Assembly (NCBI RefSeq): GCF_900078745.1
Contig: NZ_FKII01000044.1
Location: 1 to 64,000 of the forward strand
DNA: 64,000 nt
DNA from: Candidatus Ichthyocystis sparus
GTDB taxonomy: Bacteria > Pseudomonadota > Gammaproteobacteria > Burkholderiales > 2013Ark19i
Reading direction: 5' to 3'
The translations under genes and the position numbers were made by a program. Under the pieces are notes generated by a model, which saw only the letters and a list, made by a program, of their open reading frames with translations, made no database searches and was not told the origin of the DNA. Below are positions 29,773-39,790 of the stretch, one piece after another (positions within the stretch are counted from its first letter, which is position 1; each line of letters begins with the position of its first letter).

Positions 29773-30769
29773 GACGATAACAAACAAAATTGTCATAACT
29801 GCTGGGGAACCAGCTGGAATAGGACCTGACCTTTGTGTGCTTCTATCTCAAAATCCCTGCCCAAGAGGAACTAGATTTATTGTAATTGCTGATCCTATAG
29901 TCCTTGAGAGCAGAGCTAAGTTACTGCGCAAGAAGTTATACCTAGTTCCGTATGATCCTAAAAAAAATCCGGAAGGAATAATGGAGCTTATATCAATAAC
30001 ATATCCGGAACATCCAGTACCTGGGATGCTAAACCCTAAAAACGCATCGATAACACTAGATGGTATAGACCTTGCACTAAATGGTTGTCAACAAGGAGAG
30101 TTTGACGCCATGGTAACTAATCCTGTAAGTAAATCCAATCTAATAGCTGCGGGATTACCATTTACTGACCACACTACCTATTTGCAAAAAAAGTGCAAAG
30201 CACCCCATGTGGTCATGGTTATGTTTGGGGAACATAGCTGGTGTGTAGCTTTAACGACCGTACATATTCCGTTGAAAGATGTAAGCCGCTCGCTATCTAC
30301 TGCAGGAATAGTAAGTACTTTGTCTGTCATAGACCATGATTTCTACCTATATTTGGGTAAAAACCCTAAAATCGGTGTTTGTGGGCTAAATCCACATGCT
30401 GGTGAGAATGGTCATATAGGACGAGAAGAAATAGAAATAATTTCCCCTGCGATATTGATAGCCCAAAAGCATGGAATTTCTTGTCTGGGACCTATATCGG
30501 CAGACACTGCATTTTGTGCTGAGCAGCGCAATCAGTTTGATGTGATACTGGCTAGCTACCATGATCAAGGCTTAGCTCCTTTCAAATTAGCTAACACATT
30601 CTCTGGTACAAACGTCACATTCGGACTGCCTATAATTCGCACATCTGTGGATCATGGAATAGCATTAGATAAAGCTGGTAATGGTAATATCTCATCTTCC
30701 TCTCTAGAAAGTGCAGTTAAACGTGCCATACAGTTTTGTATAACTAAGAGAACCCATGCCAAGAGCTAA
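29765..30769 (+). CDS. pdxA: 4-hydroxythreonine-4-phosphate dehydrogenase
   Basis: PdxA oxidises 4-phosphohydroxy-L-threonine in the DXP-dependent route to pyridoxal phosphate. The 334-residue protein has the family motifs in order: GEPAGIGPD, TNPVSK, TDHTTYL, then the three metal-binding histidines in TTVHIPL, GLNPHAGENG and SYHDQG, and SVDHGIALDKAG. The ATG at 29765 lies inside the end of surA; a GTG one codon earlier is also possible. The 3' end overlaps rsmA by 14 bases, so the three genes form one operon. The gene implies that this organism makes vitamin B6 at least in part. Confidence 0.95.
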   Translation: MSETITNKIVITAGEPAGIGPDLCVLLSQNPCPRGTRFIVIADPIVLESRAKLLRKKLYLVPYDPKKNPEGIMELISITYPEHPVPGMLNPKNASITLDGIDLALNGCQQGEFDAMVTNPVSKSNLIAAGLPFTDHTTYLQKKCKAPHVVMVMFGEHSWCVALTTVHIPLKDVSRSLSTAGIVSTLSVIDHDFYLYLGKNPKIGVCGLNPHAGENGHIGREEIEIISPAILIAQKHGISCLGPISADTAFCAEQRNQFDVILASYHDQGLAPFKLANTFSGTNVTFGLPIIRTSVDHGIALDKAGNGNISSSSLESAVKRAIQFCITKRTHAKS

Positions 30770-31520
30770 GAAAAAGTGGGGACAAAATTTTCTATGTGAC
30801 TCCAATGTAATAAAAAGTATAATATCTGCCATCAATCCATCATGTCATGACCCATTTCTAGAAATAGGTCCTGGTTACGGTGCATTAACAGATTATCTTG
30901 TAGACATCTCGAATAATGTAATAGCAGTTGAGATTGATCGAGAATGCGTACAATCGCTTAAAAAGAGGCATAATAACCTAGTCATTCTTAACCAAAACAT
31001 ACTCCATTTAGACTGGTCATGCTTATCTGGCAAAAAACGAATTGTAGGAAACCTACCTTATTATATTTCTTCAAAGCTATTAGAGTTATTCTGTAACCAT
31101 CATAGTAACTTTATTGATATACACATAATGCTACAAAGGGAGGTGGCAAAGAGGATACTTAGCAACCCAGGGGATGTAGAATTTTCCAGAATTTCAATTT
31201 TCGTGCAAGCATACTTTGATGTTGAACACATATTTGATATAGAACCTGGGTGTTTTAGACCTTCACCGTCTGTTGTGTCAAGTTTTATAAGGTTAAAAAC
31301 TAAATCCAATCCTAGGCCAATTAGCAATCTTTGTTATTCCATAATCAAATCTGCTTTTTCACAACGCAGAAAAATGATACGTAATAGTTTATCTTCATTT
31401 TTTTCAGAGCTTAACTTTGAAAAAATGGGAATTGATAGCACAAAAAGAGCACAAGAAATGAGTAGGGAAGAATATGAAACTATGGCTGTATTTTTTTCCA
31501 AAATTGGTAAAAATTGTTAA
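30756..31520 (+). CDS. rsmA: 16S rRNA (adenine1518/1519-N6)-dimethyltransferase
   Basis: RsmA (KsgA) dimethylates two adjacent adenines in helix 45 of 16S rRNA, a late step of small-subunit assembly. The 254-residue protein starts MPRAKKKWGQNFL, the usual N-terminus. It has the SAM-binding EIGPGYGALT and the catalytic NLPYYIS, followed by the C-terminal helical part (QRRKMIRNSL). It overlaps pdxA by 14 bases and ends the surA-pdxA-rsmA operon. All key motifs are present. Confidence 0.95.
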   Translation: MPRAKKKWGQNFLCDSNVIKSIISAINPSCHDPFLEIGPGYGALTDYLVDISNNVIAVEIDRECVQSLKKRHNNLVILNQNILHLDWSCLSGKKRIVGNLPYYISSKLLELFCNHHSNFIDIHIMLQREVAKRILSNPGDVEFSRISIFVQAYFDVEHIFDIEPGCFRPSPSVVSSFIRLKTKSNPRPISNLCYSIIKSAFSQRRKMIRNSLSSFFSELNFEKMGIDSTKRAQEMSREEYETMAVFFSKIGKNC

Positions 31521-31558
31521 ATATGTCATAATATTTTTATTTTTACTGCGGATCGCGA

Positions 31559-33085
31559 ATGATCGCACGGGCATTCCTGTTAGTTTTATATGTTACTCGG
31601 CTGATACCAATAGCGTTTCTCTCATTATTCCTCGTTGCAGCGCCGTTTCTAAAGTATCTGTTTCGTAGTAGGTATTCTATAGATGCGCAAAGGCTAGGGG
31701 AGCTAATAGTAATGGCTAGTTTTTTGCCATTCATAATCTTCAAGCATGCAACAAAAAGCACCTATATCCCTAAAAGAATTGTTGTTCCTATTATTGTGGT
31801 TGTTATCCTATCTATAGCATCTGCATTATCTTCTTCATACCCAAGATCTGCTTTTCTAGAAATTGGCTTGATATCAAGCTGTTTCCTGATTATATCTAAC
31901 GGGGCATATTATTTCTTTCCTCTACACAATCGTGATTCCATGATATGGATTTCTTCCATTATTGTAATAAGCGCATCTTTGGCAATAAAAAATGCCATGG
32001 TGGAGTATTTTAGCTGGATAACGCAAAGTGGTAATGATGGCATATTAACTACATTTGATATCGCATACGGGTATTCTAATCCTCGTTTTTTTAACGCCGT
32101 TCAGATTATTACTCTATGCTTTTTCCCTTTAATTATCTGCTCATTTTATAAAAGTTCTGTAAAAAAAATATTGATAATAATCAGCAGTATGTACCTATCT
32201 ATACTTCTTATGACACACGGAAGAGGTGCCTTCATAAGCTGGGTTTCAGTTATTTTTATCACCCATATTGTCTATCGTCAAAAATCAGTTCAGTGGGTTA
32301 AAACCAGCTTAATAATACTATTCTGGGGCATTATATTTTACATTTTGCTAACTCAATTTCTTCCCAAATTGTATCACCATAAATATATTACAAACTATGA
32401 AACGTTTTGGAGGATAGGACAAAAAGAAGAGAGATTAGAGTTATGGGCAATTTGCCTTAAAATTATGAAGCAACATCCTTGGCTTGGGGTAGGACCAATG
32501 GGTCTGAGCAAAAGGGAATATGGAATAAACGGTCATCCTCATAACATAGTGTTACAAATAGCAACAGAGTTAGGAATACCTGCAGCCGTATTAATAATAT
32601 GGATGGTATTCCTGGCCATATCTGCAGAATTAAGAAAAAGCACAGCAGAGCCCGTACTCTCGATTAGACACATAAGCACAGTTGCTGCTCTCTTAGCAGC
32701 CCTTATGTATTCTATGGTTTCTGGAGTAACGATATATCCGGTAGGGCAGACGTGGTTCTTTATGATTTCCGGTTGGGCCTATGCAAACCATGAGCAATTA
32801 AGCAGATCAATATACAGCAGCAGGGCAGTAAAAATACCAAAAAGCGTAGTTATATCACTTGTACTAGCATCATCTGCAGCTGTTTTTCAGGGAGTATGGC
32901 CGGAAGCTAAAAATATAGACAGCGCACTGGACAAGTACTGTGAAAACAACCCAGTTGAATGTAATCAGAGACGATCCCCTCGCATGTGGTCGGTTGCAGG
33001 ATTCACGCCTCAACAACCATGGCAATACCCTGACCTCCACCAATACACATTGTTACCAAACCATAACGACCACCGGAGCGCTTAA
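31559..33085 (+). CDS. O-antigen ligase-like polytopic membrane protein (Wzy_C family)
   Basis: This 508-residue protein has about ten or more hydrophobic segments and one large loop. The loop and next helix carry the Wzy_C signature: R.E.W.IC.K.M....WLGVGPMG, then HPHNIVLQIATELGIPAAVLI. Members of this family transfer lipid-linked glycans to lipid A core (WaaL), to proteins (PglL), or polymerise them (Wzy); sequence alone does not decide. No glycosyltransferase genes lie nearby. The weak GGAT upstream of the ATG is the only ribosome binding signal. The last 83 bases overlap the 3' end of the convergent thiolase gene, and the C-terminal 27 residues look poorly conserved in type. Confidence 0.8.
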   Translation: MIARAFLLVLYVTRLIPIAFLSLFLVAAPFLKYLFRSRYSIDAQRLGELIVMASFLPFIIFKHATKSTYIPKRIVVPIIVVVILSIASALSSSYPRSAFLEIGLISSCFLIISNGAYYFFPLHNRDSMIWISSIIVISASLAIKNAMVEYFSWITQSGNDGILTTFDIAYGYSNPRFFNAVQIITLCFFPLIICSFYKSSVKKILIIISSMYLSILLMTHGRGAFISWVSVIFITHIVYRQKSVQWVKTSLIILFWGIIFYILLTQFLPKLYHHKYITNYETFWRIGQKEERLELWAICLKIMKQHPWLGVGPMGLSKREYGINGHPHNIVLQIATELGIPAAVLIIWMVFLAISAELRKSTAEPVLSIRHISTVAALLAALMYSMVSGVTIYPVGQTWFFMISGWAYANHEQLSRSIYSSRAVKIPKSVVISLVLASSAAVFQGVWPEAKNIDSALDKYCENNPVECNQRRSPRMWSVAGFTPQQPWQYPDLHQYTLLPNHNDHRSA

Positions 33086-34187
33086 GTTCATACGCTATCT
33101 TAACCATCAATATAGCTCCTGTAGCTGCTATAGGATGTCCCAAAGCGATAGCACCGCCGTTTGGATTTGTCTTGAGTGAATCAAAACCTAAATCACGAGC
33201 CACGCATATGCACTGAGCTGCAAATGCTTCATTGGATTCAATAACATCAATATCTTTTAAAGAAAGCTTAGCACGGAACAAAGCCTGTTTAACTGCCTGT
33301 ATTGGACCAATACCCATGTAATCTGGATCAACTCCAGCATTGCCAATAGAAACTATCCGCAACATAGGATCAACTTTATTATCTCTAACGGCGCTATCAG
33401 ACATAAGTAGAACTGCAGCAGCCCCATCATTTATTCCTGATGAATTACCAGCCGTAACAGTACCGCCTTTCTCAAACAGTGCCTTTAAACTGCTAAGTTG
33501 TTCTTTGGTCTGATCGTGACGGATACGTTCATCTTCTTTGAAGATCTTATGTTGGCGTCCATCTTTTATAGCCAATGGAACAATCTGCGTCTCAAAATAG
33601 GAATTTCGTTGAGCAGCAGATGCTCTACGCACGCTTTCCATCGAGTACTCATCCAATTCTTCACGAGTTAAATTGTATCGGCGAACCAAGTTTTCTGCTG
33701 TAACACCCATATGAATGATTTTGAATGGATCGTGTAATGCTGCAAGCACCATATCATTTACAGATGCATCACCCATACGCTGTCCCCAGCGCAATGATGG
33801 AACTATAAAGCCGCCACGACTCATGGACTCAGCACCACCAGCAATAGAAACTGACACATCTCCTATACAAATATGCATAGCTGCTGTAGCTATGGCATGT
33901 AGTCCAGAGCCACACAACCTATTTAAAGTTATAGCAACAGAATCGTGAGACAGCCCTGCAGAAATAGCGGCATATCGTGACAGATAAACGTCTATGGGTT
34001 CAGTGGTAATAACATTGCCCATGATCACTTGTTCAACTATGGAAGGATCAACACTAGCCCGCTTAACTACTTCTTTAATAACTTCAGTAGCCAAAGCAGT
34101 TGGTGAAAAATCCTTTAGAGAACCACCAAAAGAACCTATGGCAGTACGAACACCACTTACAACCCAAACATTACGTCCAGTAAACAC
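33003..34187 (-). CDS. Acetyl-CoA acetyltransferase (thiolase)
   Basis: This 394-residue thiolase joins two acetyl-CoA to acetoacetyl-CoA, or runs in reverse. The acyl-accepting Cys92 (NRLCGSG), the segment NEAFAAQ, His351 (GHPIAATG) and the base Cys381 (CIGGGQG) are all present. I choose the GTG at 34187 behind a run of G (AGGGGGGG); it gives MFTGRNVWVVSGVRTAIG, the usual N-terminus. The longest frame starts seven codons earlier at a TTG. The gene ends inside the convergent O-antigen-ligase-like gene. No reductase or PHB synthase is adjacent, so the pathway (polyhydroxybutyrate, fatty acid or isoprenoid related) stays open. Confidence 0.9.
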   Translation of the reverse strand: MFTGRNVWVVSGVRTAIGSFGGSLKDFSPTALATEVIKEVVKRASVDPSIVEQVIMGNVITTEPIDVYLSRYAAISAGLSHDSVAITLNRLCGSGLHAIATAAMHICIGDVSVSIAGGAESMSRGGFIVPSLRWGQRMGDASVNDMVLAALHDPFKIIHMGVTAENLVRRYNLTREELDEYSMESVRRASAAQRNSYFETQIVPLAIKDGRQHKIFKEDERIRHDQTKEQLSSLKALFEKGGTVTAGNSSGINDGAAAVLLMSDSAVRDNKVDPMLRIVSIGNAGVDPDYMGIGPIQAVKQALFRAKLSLKDIDVIESNEAFAAQCICVARDLGFDSLKTNPNGGAIALGHPIAATGAILMVKIAYELKRSGGRYGLVTMCIGGGQGIAMVVEA

Positions 34188-34344
34188 AAACCCCCCCCTT
34201 ACATCCAACAGTATAACGGCAGAAGGAAGGTATCATACTACCGGGCATAACAAAACGTACAGCAGGCCGCAATAGAATACAGGCTTTACTTTGTATTGGA
34301 ACTTATTTAGTCTTAACCAAATATCTAGCAAAAAATTAACACTA

Positions 34345-35733
34345 TCACTTGATATAACGCCAAGTAGTGTTTGACTGATTATCTTCAAGTACAACTCCCA
34401 AAGAAAGGAGTTCTTGGCGAATACGATCGGCCTCATCCCAATCTTTATTCTCACGGGCAAGAGAGCGTTTTTCAACAAGATCCTCAATAAGACTACTATT
34501 CACATCTGTAACTTTAGATTTGTATCCCAAAAACTCTCCTGGATTAAGGTATAGTAGGCCAATCGATCTTCCTAAAAATCTAAGTACACTAGATAGTTCG
34601 CTACTTGACAATCTATGGATCTCATTTGCTAACTCGAACAGTACAGAAAATGCTTCTGGGGTAGAAAAATCTTGATTCATTGCTTTAACAAAACGTGCTA
34701 CATAAGAATTACTGTAATCAAAATTCTCAGGATTAAAAGAGGGCGGATAAGAATATAAAGCACGGTATAGGCGTACTAATGCTTCACGTGATTCAACCAA
34801 AGATGAATCTGAGTAATCTATAGAGCTCCTGTAGTGGGACTTTAATAAGAAAAATCTTAGCACCTCTGCATCATATTTTCTGATAAGATCTCTGATGGTA
34901 TAGAAATTTCCCAATGATTTAGCCATCTTTTGCTTATCAACACGAATAAACCCATTATGCATCCAGTAACGTGCAAACTTTCCTGATGAGTACATACGAG
35001 ATTGAGCAATTTCATTTTCGTGATGTGGAAACTGAAGATCTGCTCCACCACCGTGGATATCGAATGTATCACCTAGATAATGCAGGCTCATAGCTGAACA
35101 TTCAATATGCCATCCTGGCCTGCCTTCTCCCCAAGGAGAATCCCATGATGGTTCACCAGGCTTAGCTCTCTTCCACAATACAAAATCACATGGACCACGC
35201 TTATCTTTATCCATTTCAACACGATGGACAGCGTTTAGTTGCTCTAAAGTATGTCCAGATAAACAGCCATAATCTTTAAATGAAGCTACAGAGAAACACA
35301 CATCACCAGAAGGGGTACAGTAGGCAGCTCCCTTTTCTATCAAAGCACTGATCATTTTCAACATATCTGGAACAAATAGAGTAGCTCTTGGTTCTACAGA
35401 TGGAGGTAGTATCCCCAAATTATCACAATCACTATGCATTGCCTCTATAAAAAAGGATGTAATCTCATCCACAGAACATCCTCTTTCATGGGCACGATCA
35501 ATAATTTTGTCATCTATGTCAGTAATGTTACGTACAAAGTAAACATCATAAGATAAGCATCGCAACCAGCGTACAACCATGTCAAAGACCATGAAAACAC
35601 GTGCGTGCCCTAAATGACAGTAGTCATAAACAGTCATGCCACAAACATAAAGACCAACTCTATTTTCCCGTTGTGGGTAAAAGGGCTCTATACGATTAGA
35701 TAGAGTGTTGTAAATATGCAGGTTTCGATACAT
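34345..35733 (-). CDS. cysS: Cysteinyl-tRNA synthetase
   Basis: CysS charges tRNA-Cys. The 462-residue protein has the usual length. It shows the class I signatures HLGH (residues 40-43) and KMAKS, the zinc ligands Cys31, a Cys in ECSAMS, and the His-Glu pair in GGGADLQFPHHENE. The C-terminal anticodon-binding part is present. The start ATG has GGGG seven bases upstream. It is monocistronic as far as the spacing shows. Confidence 0.96.
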   Translation of the reverse strand: MYRNLHIYNTLSNRIEPFYPQRENRVGLYVCGMTVYDYCHLGHARVFMVFDMVVRWLRCLSYDVYFVRNITDIDDKIIDRAHERGCSVDEITSFFIEAMHSDCDNLGILPPSVEPRATLFVPDMLKMISALIEKGAAYCTPSGDVCFSVASFKDYGCLSGHTLEQLNAVHRVEMDKDKRGPCDFVLWKRAKPGEPSWDSPWGEGRPGWHIECSAMSLHYLGDTFDIHGGGADLQFPHHENEIAQSRMYSSGKFARYWMHNGFIRVDKQKMAKSLGNFYTIRDLIRKYDAEVLRFFLLKSHYRSSIDYSDSSLVESREALVRLYRALYSYPPSFNPENFDYSNSYVARFVKAMNQDFSTPEAFSVLFELANEIHRLSSSELSSVLRFLGRSIGLLYLNPGEFLGYKSKVTDVNSSLIEDLVEKRSLARENKDWDEADRIRQELLSLGVVLEDNQSNTTWRYIK

Positions 35734-35991
35734 TCATCAGCCCCATAAAAGTTGGCTTAACAATTGTTTAAAGGCACATTGTAACAGGTCAACAGTACTA
35801 AAAACATGGGTTAATTATTCAAATTTCAGTTGCCTAACCAACTAATTTATGTTAATTATTTTACATGTTTTATGAGAAATATTTTAGGTATTTGGGGCAG
35901 ATTTGTTATTGCGCTTAATATTTGACGGTAAGAATAGGTTTTGCCATCGTCATTACTTGGAATAAAACTTACTAGCACAAAGAACTCAGTG

Positions 35992-36810
35992 ATGATCCAA
36001 TCAGAACAATCAATTAACAAGTATCTACATAACAGGTCGTATAGCCTTTTTTTATCTGACCTTAATCTTTGCGAATCAAGACCTGAAGTCTACCAGCTGT
36101 TCATGCGTTTTATGAATTCAGAACTTGCCAAGAACGCGGAGAAGATATTTATTCTGGGCAATTTATTTAACATGTGGATTGGTGATGATGATCTTAGTAA
36201 CTCATGGCCAGCCAAAGTTGCTCATATGTTAGCAATGCTATCGTCTAAGGAGGTATCTGTAAACATAATGGTTGGCAATCATGACTTCTTACTAGGACAG
36301 GAATTTTGTAACGCTGTTGGAGCTACTTTACTTTCAGACCCTCAATGTATAGATCTTTATGGAGTAAAAACCCTTATTACACATGGTGATTCTCTGTGTA
36401 CTGACGACATTGAATATCAGATATTCCGAAACCGTATACGTCAATCTAGATGGAAGCGTGAATTTCTTAGTCAACCCAGTATGATTCGTAGGGCTATTAA
36501 TAAACAATTACGAACCCACCACGATAATGCCTTAAAGAAAAAACCAGAAGAGTATCTAGACGTTAATCAGAACACTGTATTCGAGATACTATCGGAGACA
36601 AAGGCTCAGAGAATTATTCACGGATATACCAATAAGCCTGGAATACACAACCATATTTTTGAAGGAAGGGTCGTACGGAGATGGGTTCTTCAAAATTGGG
36701 ATGTTTCTGAAGATACATCTCATGCAGGAACATTGATAGTATCTGAAAAAGAGTGTTATGGGTACAATTTTTCTGGAAAGAGCACTGAAATAAACGAGGC
36801 TGCAGTTTAG
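35992..36810 (+). CDS. lpxH: LpxH-like UDP-2,3-diacylglucosamine hydrolase with a degraded metal site
   Basis: LpxH removes UMP to give lipid X in lipid A synthesis and needs a two-manganese site. The 272-residue protein aligns along its whole length (WIGDDD, GNHDFLLG, LYGVKTLITHGDSLCTDD, LDVNQ). But four of the seven metal ligands known from E. coli and Haemophilus LpxH are changed: DLHL reads DLNL (residues 23-26), GDLF reads GNLF (56-59), and GHTHRP reads GYTNKP (211-216). Asp23, Asn96 and His131 remain. The frame is intact. Either the enzyme is inactive or has a new role, or it uses another site; the activity must be doubted. A TTG at 35941 is an alternative start. The gene overlaps its convergent neighbour by four bases. 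Confidence 0.8.
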   Translation: MIQSEQSINKYLHNRSYSLFLSDLNLCESRPEVYQLFMRFMNSELAKNAEKIFILGNLFNMWIGDDDLSNSWPAKVAHMLAMLSSKEVSVNIMVGNHDFLLGQEFCNAVGATLLSDPQCIDLYGVKTLITHGDSLCTDDIEYQIFRNRIRQSRWKREFLSQPSMIRRAINKQLRTHHDNALKKKPEEYLDVNQNTVFEILSETKAQRIIHGYTNKPGIHNHIFEGRVVRRWVLQNWDVSEDTSHAGTLIVSEKECYGYNFSGKSTEINEAAV

Positions 36811-39680
36811 CAAATATCTCTTTTTTTGCGTTCCATCTCATTACGATACTTACTCAAAAAGTGCTTACAGTGCTTTGCTAAATTAAAATCAAAGAAATCA
36901 TTAAATATTTGCACATGATCTCTAGTAACACTATCATATAGGACTTGTTCTTTACTTTTGCTTACATCTGGAATTATGTTATTTCTACTAAAAATATCAT
37001 CCAATATTTTCCAAAACACAGAAAATAAAAAATAGATCTTCTGTAGAGCAGCGCTGCCTCTCTTATCTTCTGCAGTATCTAGATACACTTTTTTCATAAG
37101 AGAACGTAATAATGAAATATTATCACCATAAAAATTTTGTATAGCTTGTCTCAATAAACCTTCTTTTTTTGAGGAAATATTATTAGATAACAAATTATTT
37201 ATAAATAACTGAAAACTAGATGATTCTCCAGAGTGAAGGGTTTTATTAACCAAAATAAAAAAGGAATATGATTTCTTTATTTCTTCTGCAGCAATCACTG
37301 AAAACCCAACAAAGTCCGAAGAATTGTTTCTCGATAGAGATAACAAAAGATCATCCAAAGTTACTGTAATGCCATCAAATACTGATTTCTGTCTAGCCAA
37401 AATTGCTTCAAGAAACTTCTCCTCAAGCACCTCTAATCCTCCCTTACGGGACATTAGATTCATTTCCATAAGCAAATGAAGCGGCATAGTAGACAAAAAA
37501 GTTGGATTGATAACAAACCTATGAGACAACATATGGTTAATTTTATTTACAATCTCTACTGGAATTTTATATCCAGTACTAGATGAATATGAATTAATAT
37601 CATCCTTAATTTTACAAAAAGTACCAATATTGTTAATACAACTTTTGAATAATTCTGTATCTCCATTTTCTCTAAAAAATAGTTTTAATTCACTAACGCA
37701 CAAATCCATACGTTGTATCATTTCATAAAAAAACAGTTCAGCATCACCAGTTATGCTATTAGAAGTATCTAATAGTACTTTACTAAAATATTTCCAAAAA
37801 GAGCTTACATCTGCACTTAATCCATAGGCTAGCAAATCATCACAAAGCATTATCATAGCAACAAAAAAGTTTTCTAAATCATGAGAAAAATCTTTCATGC
37901 TCAAAAAAACTTTCTTAATTATCAATTTGGAAAAATCGATACCTTTAACAATATCCCTTCTGGAATCAAGGTTAAATCTTTCCAGGAACAAAAGTAGAAA
38001 AACTTTCCTGATAAAATTATCTGAAGCATTAGGTCCAAAAATATAGTGAAAAATGCTATCAAAACGGTTTATAGCACTACCGGCATCAAGTCCTTGAATG
38101 GTACTGCTATCAAAATTAGAGCTAAAAGAAAAAGAAAACCTCTCAAACAATGCGTATGCTTTTCTATGAAATGAGAGATCATTAACTAAATTTGTTCTAG
38201 ATTTAGTTTCTTTATTTAAAACCCCTAATAAAAAATCTAATCCTATTACTTTACATATATTTTTCAATAATTGTATGTCTGATAAGCCAATTAGTGGAGA
38301 AAATTTCGTTTCTGCAGACAAAAAATCAATCTGATACAATATATGTGCAGTTTTTTGGGTAACTTCGTCAATAATATTAAAATTAGATAAAACCACGTGG
38401 TAGTAGTATAGTATGGATAATGTTCTTATAAAGTGCATATCTACTGATAAAAAAGTACTATCAATTATGCTGGAAAACCCATTGTTACAATATTCGATTA
38501 ATTCATCAACCAATCTTTTTTCTTTATATTCTATATGCCCCTTAAAATTTAATAATTTTATTTCTCTGGACAATCTTATCCAAAATTTATCATCGCAGTA
38601 AAAAATAAATTTTGGATACTCTCCAGAGTTAACATCGGAAATAAATTTTTCTAAAATTAAGTCATTATATGATGAAGTGTGGGATGTATCATTTTTAGCT
38701 AAAAACATTAGCTTAGCTAGAGCTGCTATTGGGACAAATTCAAAGAAATTTTCTTTCAGTTCTATAGGCAGGCAAGTAAAAACATAAAAAAACAGTAACG
38801 CTGACACTGTATCATGATCATTTTTATGATGAAATATATCTTCACAAATATTCCTGATATTAGAATCAATTTTTGCCACTATATCTTTGTAATGGCTATT
38901 ACTTGCTTCCTTTTGATATTCTTCGATAAAAAAAGATATATTGTTTTTTACAATTTCTATAGATACAAGTAATACTAACTGATAAATGCCATTAAAAATA
39001 TCTACCAGCTTATCATTTTTAGTCGCATGGTATCTAACCAAGGATAGTAGTATACCAAGGGAAGAAAATGGAACTTCCTTGTATATAAAACTCCAATCTT
39101 CTCTTTTAGATTTACTATCCTCTATGGTTTTAAGGTAATTACAGAAAAAATTAATCCAAGCATCAAATATATGGTCATGGAAAGACTTAAGGGACATGTA
39201 ATCTTGTTTGTATTGCCATTCAAATAAATCAAGATGAATCTTATATAAACCTGTGCCTACCATGATCAAATCACGAAGCGAGAGTTTGCGCCAATGAAGC
39301 AAACATCTATTGCTAATAACATCTAAACCAGAAACTCCATCTATGCGAAAGGGAGAAAAAATTACATGAGCATTTTTCAAATGATAAAGTATCAGTTCAT
39401 CATAATACTTACCGTAAGCATCTGGAATACAAGAACCAAAAAGGTTACCTAAAGCAAAGCTAAATTGAGAAAAAAATACAGACAACTCGCGTATGAAACC
39501 CACCCTATCCTTGAGGATGGTAGGAGAAGAAGAAACATTCAAAAAATGACTGGTATCAAATTTATCTGGAACATTAATGCCACCAGATACTCCAGTTTTA
39601 TGATCAAACCTACCTAATGGAGAATCGCCAAAATCCAGCCCAACAACCTGAAGAACACCGAAGATCTTGGTGGATCCCAT
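36807..39680 (-). CDS. Large orphan protein of unknown function (957 residues)
   Basis: I do not recognise this protein. It is 957 residues, intact, with a good ribosome binding site (GAGG seven bases before the ATG). There is no signal peptide or obvious membrane segment. It is rich in Leu, Ile, Phe, Ser and Lys and looks mostly helical, with no repeat I can see and none of the array-family motifs. The N-terminal 50 residues are Gly, Ser and Asp rich (VVGLDFGDSPLGRFDHKTGV) and look less ordered. It lies between lpxH and dnaJ, with which it shares no known function. A host-directed effector is possible, given the lineage, but nothing in the sequence proves it. Confidence 0.85.
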   Translation of the reverse strand: MGSTKIFGVLQVVGLDFGDSPLGRFDHKTGVSGGINVPDKFDTSHFLNVSSSPTILKDRVGFIRELSVFFSQFSFALGNLFGSCIPDAYGKYYDELILYHLKNAHVIFSPFRIDGVSGLDVISNRCLLHWRKLSLRDLIMVGTGLYKIHLDLFEWQYKQDYMSLKSFHDHIFDAWINFFCNYLKTIEDSKSKREDWSFIYKEVPFSSLGILLSLVRYHATKNDKLVDIFNGIYQLVLLVSIEIVKNNISFFIEEYQKEASNSHYKDIVAKIDSNIRNICEDIFHHKNDHDTVSALLFFYVFTCLPIELKENFFEFVPIAALAKLMFLAKNDTSHTSSYNDLILEKFISDVNSGEYPKFIFYCDDKFWIRLSREIKLLNFKGHIEYKEKRLVDELIEYCNNGFSSIIDSTFLSVDMHFIRTLSILYYYHVVLSNFNIIDEVTQKTAHILYQIDFLSAETKFSPLIGLSDIQLLKNICKVIGLDFLLGVLNKETKSRTNLVNDLSFHRKAYALFERFSFSFSSNFDSSTIQGLDAGSAINRFDSIFHYIFGPNASDNFIRKVFLLLFLERFNLDSRRDIVKGIDFSKLIIKKVFLSMKDFSHDLENFFVAMIMLCDDLLAYGLSADVSSFWKYFSKVLLDTSNSITGDAELFFYEMIQRMDLCVSELKLFFRENGDTELFKSCINNIGTFCKIKDDINSYSSSTGYKIPVEIVNKINHMLSHRFVINPTFLSTMPLHLLMEMNLMSRKGGLEVLEEKFLEAILARQKSVFDGITVTLDDLLLSLSRNNSSDFVGFSVIAAEEIKKSYSFFILVNKTLHSGESSSFQLFINNLLSNNISSKKEGLLRQAIQNFYGDNISLLRSLMKKVYLDTAEDKRGSAALQKIYFLFSVFWKILDDIFSRNNIIPDVSKSKEQVLYDSVTRDHVQIFNDFFDFNLAKHCKHFLSKYRNEMERKKRDIC

Positions 39681-39790
39681 AGAGAAACCTCGTCACTATA
39701 ATATCAGTAAGAACGAGGCATCATTTTGACGCAAAAAAAGCCACCACTAAAATTACTCAGGTCTATGGAAAGGAATTTATAAAATCATTT

